Made by a program: the position numbers and the translations under genes. The notes beneath the pieces are model-generated. The model made no database searches, was not told where the DNA came from, and saw only the letters and a program-made list of their open reading frames with translations. This document shows positions 55,601 through 64,000 of a DNA stretch of 64,000 bases, in pieces (within the stretch, counting starts at the first letter, position 1; each line of letters begins with the position of its first letter). This stretch comes from Coccinella septempunctata (lineage: Eukaryota > Arthropoda > Insecta > Coleoptera > Coccinellidae), in assembly GCF_907165205.1 (NCBI RefSeq), contig NC_058191.1, positions 1,738,501-1,802,500 of the forward strand, given 5' to 3'.

Positions 55601-56660
55601 ATGTAATTGAACTGGCCCCATTCTGATATGAACTTTTTCGAATACCCTATACACATACCACATATAGGTTCATGTCTGCTCCTTCGGCAATAATGAACTC
55701 CCATGTGAAACTCCCGCCCCAGAATTCCAAACAATGTTGACCCTTCATTCCGACTCCTACATTGTTTGCGTCATTTCCATATTGAATCCCATCAAACGCG
55801 AAGTTCGGAAGCGTTCTCGAATAGCCTAATTTTTTTTTCAAGCCGAACCCGGACATCATTTCGGAATTTTATTTCCACTATCCGACTGTTCCCAGCTGTA
55901 CCGGGCCCGGGTAATTAAAACAAACACGTTAATTGTTTTCATTGCGAGCTTCCGTTTCATTAATAGAAATTATTATTCCATTGTGTCTTTCTGTTGACGA
56001 CTTGGTTCTTGTTTTCGCTCAATTTCTGATGATTCAATCTGCCCCGCGCACTGTTTCCGGTGATCGCGTTCCGAGGATGTTATTGTTTTACGGTATAATC
56101 AATCAATCCCAGAGGGTTGATCCGATGGAGAGAGAGATTCGAGGCCCGTATTGTCGATGCAGAGTTTTGGGACTATATGGAAGGCTCGGGGTTTGCGTTA
56201 CACCTTCTGAGCTAATCAAATTTCCTGAAGAATACCGTATTAGCCATAAAAGCTTGGTTACCGATTAGTTTTTTCCGTTTGTGTCTATTTATTTCCTGTA
56301 CAACAAGAATTTCAGTATGATATCCCGTATTTAATTTTAATCAAGTTATACCTGTAGTTTTTCATAATATGTTGTTGAGTTTGGTAACTTTTTAGAAAAA
56401 TGTTGTTTGAACAATAATTGAATTAATGAATCACATTTATTTCATAGTTCTATGAAATGAATGTGGTTTATAAGAAGTTGATCCGAGGGTGTGCCACCTC
56501 GGGAAAAACGGAAATAAATTCAGAATACCTAGCTGAATCTGTGACACTACACATCTGTAAATCTTTTAGAAAGAGTTGTATTCAGGCAAAGTACCCAATT
56601 TTTTAAATTTCACTGATACTTTTCATTTTTTTGAACATCCAATCACTCGAAAACTGCGAA
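55601..56660. other. GC-richer island, no gene called
   Basis: 55650-56220 includes TGTACCGGGCCCGGGTAATT at about 55896 and a 111-codon frame (55933-56268) without a recognised domain. It is a candidate conserved non-coding or regulatory sequence. Confidence 0.3.
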
Positions 56661-57104
56661 TTATACAGGATGTCCGCGCCATGGGGCAGTGGTCGATTAC
56701 TCTGATTCTATTACATTTACTTAAAAGAGTTTCAAATAAAACTTTCCTCTTTTTAAATAGAGCATCTCCTAAAATCATTCAGAACTATACAAAGTGTTTC
56801 GTTTCTTCTGCACAGCTATTAACTTTTATTATTTATTATTATTATTTTAAATGGAACTCCCTATATATTTTTACATTTTTGAATTCCTTGTTAAATTTGA
56901 ATATGAATTTGGAAGCACAACTATGTCTGAATTCTCAACGGTTTTCGAGAAATTTGACTTTTTATCAATATTTTGACAGTTTGAGGTACTTGCATGAATG
57001 ACTATTGCTCGTTCCATATTCTATGTAATTGATTCAAATTTGGACTATATCTAGTCAATGAATGATGCACTATAAATTTTCTTTGTAAATAACCATAGTA
57101 TATA

Positions 57105-57333
57105 CAGGGTCCACGAAAACGTAGATCCATTATCAAAACAGAAACTCATCAAAATCTTAATTTTTTAAATGGCAACCCATCTTTTTTTCTGTTCCTAACT
57201 TAAAACAATTAAAAGCGAACAAAAAATGTTCGAATTATGAACAGAAAGAAAATGGGTTAACATTCAGAAAAATGAAGATTTTGATGAATTTCTGTTTTGA
57301 TAATGGATCTACGTTTTCGTTGACCCTGTATAG
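57105..57333. mobile_element. Inner foldback, TACAGGGTCCACG ends
   Basis: TACAGGGTCCACGAAAACGT at 57105 mirrors ACGTTTTCGTTGACCCTGTA ending at 57332. The inverted arms run about 65 bp (GATCCATTATCAAAACAG and its complement). Confidence 0.8.
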
Positions 57334-57645
57334 AGTCATTCGGGGCAACTGTGCGCACTTTTGCCTTCCAAGCCATACCCTGTTTCAAATGTTGAAGCTA
57401 GGAAAATTAGAACATATTCATAAGATAGAGAATTTTCTAATCTATAAGAAAACATCAAAAAGCAAACAAACTAAAACGTTTTCTTTCCGCAAAAAAGAAT
57501 TTAATAGAGAAAGTCGGAGTGTGCTCACATGCCCCGTATTGCGGGTAAGTGTGCGCACCCTTACGGGGTAAGTGAACGCAGTGCTTAGTGAACCACACAA
57601 TCAAAACAAATCACAAAATAATATCATCAAAAAGTTACAATATTA

Positions 57646-57829
57646 GGCCTGCCGCAGACATGCAACTTTTCATGCGCAACAGTTTGATTGCAAGCGGTTC
57701 GAGGGCGCACACAAAGGCAATCGCTGCAACTTTTCAGTTGCATGTTTGCGCGGCCCCATATGAATGCATTGTACTTACTTCTGCAACTAGACAGTTGCGC
57801 AACTAAAAATTGCATGTCTGCGGCAGGCC
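57646..57829. mobile_element. Harbinger-like MITE of a second family
   Basis: GGCCTGCCGCAGACATGCAA at 57646 mirrors TTGCATGTCTGCGGCAGGCC ending at 57829 (one central difference). TTA is duplicated at 57643-57645 and 57830-57832. It is 184 bp and non-coding. Confidence 0.88.
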
Positions 57830-57990
57830 TTAGAGAAAGGCTGTTTATTGTCAATACAGAAGCGCCTTTTTACGAGCAGTGTATTATTATTCGTGCCACA
57901 ATTCTTGGTTAACACAACACTTGATACATTCCCCTGTTGGTGGCTCTTCATATTTTTCTGAACAAATAGGACAATATTGATCGAGTCTTA

Positions 57991-58182
57991 AGCCCGTTTG
58001 CAACAGCCGAGAATTCTCTAGAAAATTTACTGGAGAATTCATGCGCCGTGAATTATGTACCGTTACATACGCACTTTCGGTAGAATTCTCTGTTCAGTTG
58101 CGTACAAAATAATCTCTGCCGTTTTCTTGCGAGAATTTTGTAAAGAATTCTCCAGAGAATTCTCGGCTGTTGCAAACGGGCT
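57991..58182. mobile_element. Harbinger-like MITE, copy 2 of the 15.7-kb family
   Basis: It begins AGCCCGTTTGCAACAGCCGA and ends in the complement. TTA is duplicated at 57988-57990 and 58183-58185. It is 192 bp and very similar to 15723-15909. Confidence 0.9.
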
Positions 58183-58800
58183 TTAACCAAGAAAATCAAC
58201 AATATCATAATTTATTCCTCACTGAACTAATGCCCATATAATGAATGTATGCGCACACTTACCCGCGCACACTTTCCCCAGTAAGCCAAAATTTGAATTG
58301 ATGTTCTTATAGAGTTGAGCAGCTAAGAGAACCTAAAATTTTTTATTATATATTTAGATTAATATGTCCATGATCGAATAAAATATTGTATAACACTGAG
58401 GGACTCGGAACTTGGACCTGGCAGAATGTGCAGAGATGCTAAAAATTAACAAGAAAACTAGTGAATTTGATTGATTGCAAATAAAAAGTTAAAGAAACGT
58501 GGCACGGCGCACTCCGTTAAAAAACTAATATGGCAATTCTACGCCTTTGCTTCACCCAGATGAACCCCTCTTTCATACATTGCATAGTCGAGATATACGC
58601 ACTGCGCACACTTACCCACTGCGCTCAGTTACCCCGAATGACTCTATACATAATATGGTTATTTACGAAGAAAATTTTTAGTGCATCATTTATTGACTAG
58701 ATACAATCCAAATTTGAATCATCTACATAGAATAGGGACGGAGCTATAGTCCTTAATGTGAGTACCTCAAACTGTCAAAATATTAATAAAAATCTCTAAC

Positions 58801-59069
58801 GACATATTTTATGGTAATTTATTGAACTCAAAATTGCTCCTCAAGAGACATTTACTTTCGATGTAGTTCTTTTTTTCTTCTTGTCTCCTTCTTTGTGTTA
58901 CTTTTTTATTTTGTTTTTCGTTATTCTAAACTTGGTTAAGTAGATTATAACTGATAAAAGTTCGCTCATATGTTAACCTGTGAATACTATTTATGGGTAA
59001 TTCCTGTTTGTATTCCTTGTATCCAACTTAGTTTCAAGAGTTGTGTTCTTGAAATTTTTGATATTTTTA
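58801..59069. other. Intergenic, no feature seen
   Basis: AT-rich, short frames only. Confidence 0.3.
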
Positions 59070-59355
59070 TGGTACGTAATGGTCATAATGAGAAAACTGG
59101 GAAAACGTGGGTGATATATTTTGTTCGAAAAAGATTCATCGAACAAATGAAAAACTATATTCCGAAATTTATTTCATTCGATAAAACCGTTTGTGAGATA
59201 AAATTAAAAATAATTTTTTTTATGGTTTTTCAACAGACTGCATCTTTCAAACCGAACCGGAATCGGAAAAAATGGTGAAGAAAAAAGTGTTACTTTCGAC
59301 CTCAAGAATCTACTGTTAAAATATTTGTTCGAGTCAAAGACTGACCCTGTATTTA
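59070..59355 (-). repeat. Dispersed ~290-bp repeat, copy B
   Basis: Inverted counterpart of 33922-34206. It ends in GACTGACCCTGTA at about 59352 and contains GTACGTAATGGTCATAATGA. Confidence 0.7.
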
Positions 59356-59399
59356 CAAGATGAAAAGTTGAACGGAATCCAAGTGACCTAGAAGTCATT

Positions 59400-59790
59400 C
59401 CATCTCCCGCTTTTTTTGCTTTTCATAAATAATGACGTACTTCCACACACGCGCCGCTTGCTGCGTGGTGGCGACCCAAAACCATCCTGGCCATCATCAT
59501 AAAACTCAAATTTCTCCCAACATTCAGATCGTGATCGAATAAACTCAACAGTTCACGGCCGTTCCCGAAGGCTCCGTCCCTGAATATCGGAAAATGACGG
59601 AGGAATTTCCACGGGACGACGCACGACAGAGGTGGGGGTTGGGGAATACGTGACGTCCGAAACGTGCGGCCGTGCTATTTTGTTGGACCTTCCGAGTGAC
59701 ACCTCTTGAGGCGAGATAAAAACGTGCCGCGCGAGCACCTGTCGGAGCCTTTGAAGTTACCGCTTCGTTGTTGAGGGTCCGGTGGACGGC
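59400..59790. other. GC- and CpG-rich island
   Basis: The GC-richest stretch of the window (for example CCGAAACGTGCGGCCGTGC at about 59658). No domain-bearing frame. It could be a promoter or other regulatory sequence, or an unrecognised exon. Confidence 0.35.
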
Positions 59791-59996
59791 TCAATGGAAA
59801 CGAGACATGGGAAATTGACTTAATTCATTTAGGGATGTAGAAACTAATCTATCGGGAGCCAAGAATATACCTAAATATAAATTGAGTTTGTACAACGTAC
59901 AAAGTTCATATCTTTGGTTTATTATTTTGTAGTAAAATGCTTGAACATTTTGAACAAGCTGACTCAGCAAACGTTCTCCTTCCATAGTGACACAAT

Positions 59997-60555
59997 GGTC
60001 GCATTCAGCGGACGAAACAGTTGCGCAACTGTTACCAAACGCTAGCGTAAACGTTCGGTGACATATGCGCTACATTCTCAACACGTTCTGGAGCGGACGC
60101 CACTTTTGGGAGCGGATTTGATTTGTGCTAGGTAGCGGTAGCGGAAAGGAGCGAAAGTTGGACTTGAACTGAGTAGGTAGTTGTTATTTAGTGTGGAAGA
60201 TGCACGAGCTTGAGTTTGTTGAGGAAAATGAAATGAAAATTGATGGAAGGTAATAAAGAAGGATGTTAAATAAGTTATAGGAAATATACTAGAGCAACAA
60301 AGTAATTCGTCAGAATTCTAGGTTATGTTTTTCACAAAAAAAAACTGACTTAACCAGCACAAGGTTAACGAAACTTAAAAAATCCGTTTGTTTACTTCTT
60401 TCCTACAGACTTCTCAACTAATCAGCTGATAGTGACAGCTCGTTGGACTGCCTTATCCTATCTCGGCTTGCCAGCGAACGTTCAACATGTTCCCGACCGC
60501 TACCGCTACCGATGGGTAGCAGAAGCGTTTTGCGCTCCGTCCGCTGAATGCGACC
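59997..60555. mobile_element. 559-bp MITE with GGTCGC ends
   Basis: GGTCGCATTCAGCGGACG at 59997 is mirrored exactly by CGTCCGCTGAATGCGACC ending at 60555. The direct flank AAT is duplicated (59994-59996 and 60556-60558). The interior repeats GGTAGCGGTAGCGG-type words in inverted form. A 3-bp AAT duplication is close to, but not, the Harbinger TWA. Confidence 0.85.
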
Positions 60556-60569
60556 AATATTCAGTAACT

Positions 60570-61153
60570 GAAAGGAAAATAAGATACCAGACTGGTATTG
60601 AGTGGACTACCTCAAGGGTCGGTTCTTGGGCTGATACTCTTCATTTTATATACCAGCCAATTCCCAAAGTTTATACATCACTGCAAAGTGCACATGTATG
60701 CTGATGATTTCCAACTCTTCCTAGACTTCTTCATCGATGACTTGAATGTTGCTGCCCTCAGGCTGAACGAAGACTTGTATCGGCTATGGCATATTGCAAA
60801 GAAACATGGCTTGAGATTGAATGGCAACAAATCATTTGCTCTCGCTTTTGGCTCCAAGAAAAATAAGAAAATTGTTCAAGACGGTCTCAGACTGTATGTT
60901 TCAAATGATGTCATTGGTTTTGTAGATAATGCTCGAGATTTGGGCTTGATTTTAGATGATTCGATGAGGTATTATATTTCTTTGTTTCTTTCTGTATGCA
61001 CTGTTGTATATGATGATTGTACTTTATTATCACTTCTATCACTTCACGGCAATTGTTTTTTTTTTTTGTAACAAGGGTTAAGTGGTAGAACAACCCCTGG
61101 TGAACTTCCCCTTGAGATTTCTGGGGAATAAAGAGCTTATTATTATTATTATG
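60570..61153 (+). pseudogene. LINE fragment: RT core fused to 3' tail
   Basis: SGLPQGSVLGLILFILYTSQ (from about 60601) is the RT block B. It is followed by the catalytic block YADDFQLF, then LRLNGNKSFALAFGSKK and RDLGLILDDSMRY. The rest of the RT is deleted, and the sequence passes into a 3' UTR with AATAAA (61127-61132) and a TTA microsatellite tail (61137-61152). So this is an internally deleted, 5'-truncated copy of a CR1/jockey-like LINE. Confidence 0.85.
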
Positions 61154-61419
61154 TATTATAAAAGAGGAGAAATTCAGTTAGAATAGTATGAAAAGAAAAA
61201 AAATTAGGGTTTGTCAACACAGAAACAGGCTACATACAATTGATCGAGTGAAAAGCATGGATTCTAGAGATTAATGCTGCAAACACTCAAGGGGATTGTA
61301 AATGCAAGTCGCGTTGAAAATAGCAGAAAATTAATGTCTGACGTAAATGCAACTTACAAAACTTAGAATTGGATAGCCCAACAGGGAAATTCTAGATTTA
61401 CTCGAGCATGTAGATTGAT

Positions 61420-61687
61420 ATAAGGGGAGATACCTTGGGACCTGTAGAGTACCTCTACCAAAAATTTGAACTGTGTATCATATCATATTATCCTGATTCT
61501 CTGTTGGTACCAAAGAACCCCTCAGAAGCTCTGTAAGCTGGAGAACCAGTTGTCTTCTGTGTATGCTTTGTTACTGTATCCTAAGGCACAGCACTATTAA
61601 TTCTAACAGTCTCTCTCTATCCTGGGATCGAACTCAGTACCTTGCGGTATACTAAGCCGACGCTTTAACCACCAAGCCACGGACTTC
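61420..61687 (-). mobile_element. tRNA-derived SINE
   Basis: On the minus strand, GTCCGTGGCTTGGTGGTTAA starting near 61683 carries a pol III A box (TGGCTTGGTGG). GAGTTCGATCCC, about 40 bases on, is a B box. The cloverleaf is degenerate, especially the anticodon arm, so this is a SINE head rather than a working tRNA. An unrelated body follows to about 61420; the 3' end is not certain. Confidence 0.65.
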
Positions 61688-61689
61688 TT

Positions 61690-62119
61690 GTGAACCTGTA
61701 CATAGGGGGAATACTCTAGGAGTCATAATAGTAAAAGAAAACGATCATTATACATACTCGAGAGTGTCAGATTAGGATATAAATATGTGGTTGATTACAT
61801 GTTGAAAAGTATACATTCTCTTAATCTGGCAATTTAAGCGTGACGAAAATGTGTGGGGGAGCATCAAATTTGCAGAAAAAAAAGTCACTTGTACGTTCTC
61901 GAACGTGGTGGATTTTTTTTTATTTTGAAGCTAATGATTCAAGAATAATGGAAAGAATATAATCTGTCTGTTTCAGCAAACCGAAACAATAAAAATTAAC
62001 CAATAAGTCAAAAAAATAAAAATTAGTAGTTAAAAAAATTATTTTTTTTTAATTATCCCATGTCCTTACCTTCGAATAGGGACAGGTTGGGTACCCCTCC
62101 CCCCAGAATTCTCAGTGCT
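61690..62119. other. Intergenic, no feature seen
   Basis: AT-rich with A/T homopolymer tracts. No gene was recognised. Confidence 0.3.
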
Positions 62120-62650
62120 CCCTCTTAGAAAATAACAGACTAGGAGTTAAGCTGGATTCCTCGCTAAATTTGGAAAATTTGCGTTTGAAGTTGAAACCTA
62201 AGAATAATATCCTTCATAAACTAGCTGGAACTTCATGAGGTGCACCTACTCTTCGAACGCCAGCCTTAGCTTTGGTTTTTTCGGCTGCTGAATATTGTTG
62301 CCCCGTTTGGGACAAAGACCTTTGACAGTCTGAATGGAATAGGTGCACTTTTTTCAACAAAGATTTACATAGAAGTTACTGATCCCTCGAATAGAGTTCC
62401 TGGTTTTGATCTTCCCAGGAAAATATGGTGTATTCTGAATCGTATAAGAACAGGTCACGGACGTTGCAGTAGTATGCTTTTCAGGTGAAATTCAGTTGAA
62501 AGCCCTAGTTGTGAATGCGGGGAATTAGAAGAAACCATAAATCATCTGGTTAATCATTGTCCGATTCATAAAATTCAGGATGGTTTCAGAGCTATACATG
62601 CAGTTTCCGAATCTTTTTTGAATTGGGTTGTCAATTTCAGGTCATTCTGA
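62120..62650 (+). pseudogene. LINE RT C-terminal fragment
   Basis: Reading across stops and shifts: LGVKLDSSL (about 62138), NNILHKLAGTS (about 62202), ALALVFSAAEYCCPVW (about 62265), then WCILNRIRTGHGRCSSMLFR (about 62427) and ESPSCECGELEETINHLVNH followed by C. The last is the zinc-knuckle-like CxC..H..C tail found after LINE reverse transcriptases. It is dead. Confidence 0.78.
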
Positions 62651-64000
62651 CATATTGAACCTAATTTTATTATTTTCCTTTTTTCTGCATTTGTTTTCTC
62701 TCTATTTCAGATGAAAGTTTCTGGTATCTTGGAGAAGAATTTCTGAATTTTCCTTTTTGTTGGAGAAAGAATCAATTTTTGCATTGCGAGATGCCCTTCA
62801 ACATGGAATATTCCTGCTTATTTCGTGAAAAATACAATCCACTACACTCATGGGGAGAAAGGGGTTTTTTTTACTGAGGTTTTTCCCTAAGCTCTTGTAA
62901 CATACACCAATTTGTATGGTACCCTGTTTACGCTAACCTCTGCTAAAACTGTATATCATACACATGCTATAATTATTATTGTTTGCTGTTAAAAATTTTA
63001 ATGCTCTGTGTCAAAAGAAAATATATATACAGACTGTTGAGCAAAATGATAACGCCTCGTATAATCGTCATATTCCTAGGAATAAGAGTCTAAAAAAGCT
63101 GTCAGATCCAGTAGCAAAGAAACTTAATCTACCATACCAATGGGAATATTCTTACTCGTCGTCTTACTCAAATTATTTCGAATGCTTTCGGTGACTTCAG
63201 TTCATCCATCAATAACTATCTCGATGTCAGAAGTGAATTCCTTGAATACCTACTAGTATTCCATATCCCTCAGTCTCATTCTCCAGTCAATGAAGGAATA
63301 TTATTTGCCTCATTTAATTCTCGGTATATCTCATACAAAACAACAACTTCAACTCCCCATTCCTGTCGTATCCAATGAGTTTCCTCAAGGGGTGATCAAT
63401 CAACGAATTACAAAAACAATTCATCACATCATGCAGACCCCCGTGGTGGCTCACACCAGTATCTACAAAAACGTCTCGAGGCTAATTTGTCCTCATTCTC
63501 TTCATTTCCTCGGAAATTCAGCGCTCTTTCACAGCTTAACATGAACCATGAACTATAATAATAGATCGATTAATTCTCATTCCATTCTAGTAATAGCGAG
63601 AAACGCTACAAAGAGTTCGATATTTCAATGGCAAGTCACTCCCAAAATCTTAAGAAAACGTTGATTTGAAGCCTGCTAGACGTGAGAAAATTACAATTTC
63701 CATCATTAAATAATAAGGCAAGATAAACTACACCTCGCCTACACTTGTGTAAATTCAATCAGCAAACGAATACTAAAATCGAGTGTAAAAAAATGCTACA
63801 CGTCTTATGCAAACGAAAGGACCTACTGATACAGGGCGATTTCTAGTCTTGGGACATATTTTCAAGTTGCTCCAATTGACAAATGAATCCTTAAAAATTC
63901 ATGAAATTTGGTATACCTACAGGATGATCACATGGATCACCAAATAAATGTGGTGAGAGGTTTTCGATTTCCATGACCGGACCTAAATTATCGAATATTT
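62651..64000. other. Right edge, no gene recognised
   Basis: Frames at 62979-63194 and 63290-63544 show no family resemblance. TACAGGGCGATTTCTAG at about 63832 looks like the left end of another ACAGGG-type element that may continue beyond the window. Confidence 0.3.

Larger units (their letters stand above)
57335..58645. mobile_element. 1.3-kb TA-flanked element with reiterated CGCACACTTACCC
   Basis: GAGTCATTCGGGGCAACTG at 57335 mirrors CAGTTACCCCGAATGACTC ending at about 58645, within a TATA context. The subterminal word GGGTAAGTGTGCGC and its complement recur (about 57543, 57565, 58255, 58265 and 58610). Two Harbinger-like MITEs lie inside. A truncated relative is at 54347-54510. No transposase was seen. 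Confidence 0.85.
56960..58800. mobile_element. Outer inverted repeat of a multi-level nest
   Basis: About 140 bp at 56962-57104 (including TTTTGACAGTTTGAGGTACT, then GATGCACTA and AATAACCATA) is mirrored at 58650-58795. Everything between is later or nested material. The outermost termini could not be fixed. Confidence 0.7.

Noticed and set aside
57588..57912. Overlapping 72-75 codon frames on both strands
   Set aside because: They are produced by the palindromic Harbinger-like MITE at 57646-57829.
61621..61685. Functional tRNA gene on the minus strand
   Set aside because: The A and B boxes are present, but the anticodon arm and overall cloverleaf do not fold convincingly and a non-tRNA body follows. 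Called as a SINE head instead.

Overview
This is a window of an AT-rich animal nuclear genome, almost certainly an insect and plausibly a beetle. The insect call rests on two spliced host genes with GT-AG introns: a ciliary-type (pteropsin-like) opsin and a Toll-interacting protein. It also rests on a repeat load of RTE, jockey and other LINEs, a tRNA-derived SINE, mariner, Harbinger-like and Helitron-like elements, a Crypton-like tyrosine recombinase, and many short elements ending in ACAGGGTG. The order cannot be fixed from the sequence alone. No bacterial operon, CRISPR array or canonical structural RNA gene was seen.

Layout. 1-2.5 kb: an RTE-type LINE reverse transcriptase, split by a 913-bp TA-flanked element exactly after its catalytic-core FDRV motif. 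3.99-12.30 kb (+): a c-opsin in five recognisable exons (the exon with the N-terminus and TM1 was not found). Its introns hold an antisense Crypton-like recombinase with an exon missing, a Helitron-like fragment and MITEs. 12.93-13.93 kb (+): Tollip, four exons, complete, about 0.55 kb downstream of the opsin polyA signal, with introns of only 55-58 bp. 14-38 kb: a repeat-dominated stretch of terminal-inverted-repeat and foldback elements (14.1, 15.7, 16.7, 20.1, 22.6, 27.0, 28.9, 30.0, 32.5 kb) and two mariner remnants (18.7 and 37-38 kb). 38.6-39.2 kb: a decayed LINE. 39.6 kb (+): a candidate first coding exon with a signal peptide and a consensus splice donor; its later exons were not found. 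42-64 kb: nested palindromic elements, a jockey LINE split by a DNA transposon (43.8-46.2 kb), further LINE fragments (52.1, 53.5-54.3, 60.6-61.2, 62.1-62.7 kb), a SINE (61.4-61.7 kb) and a nest of elements at 57-58.8 kb.

How the parts work together. The opsin is a seven-transmembrane light receptor; Tollip is an endosomal and innate-immune adaptor. They are neighbours on the same strand, with no evidence of a shared function. The rest is mostly an archive of transposition, and the insertion order can be read from target-site duplications and interrupted frames. The most unusual items are the multi-level nests, a set of TA-flanked elements that repeat their own terminal word internally, the palindromes with two concentric sets of ends, and the Crypton-like gene whose missing central block carries its catalytic arginine.
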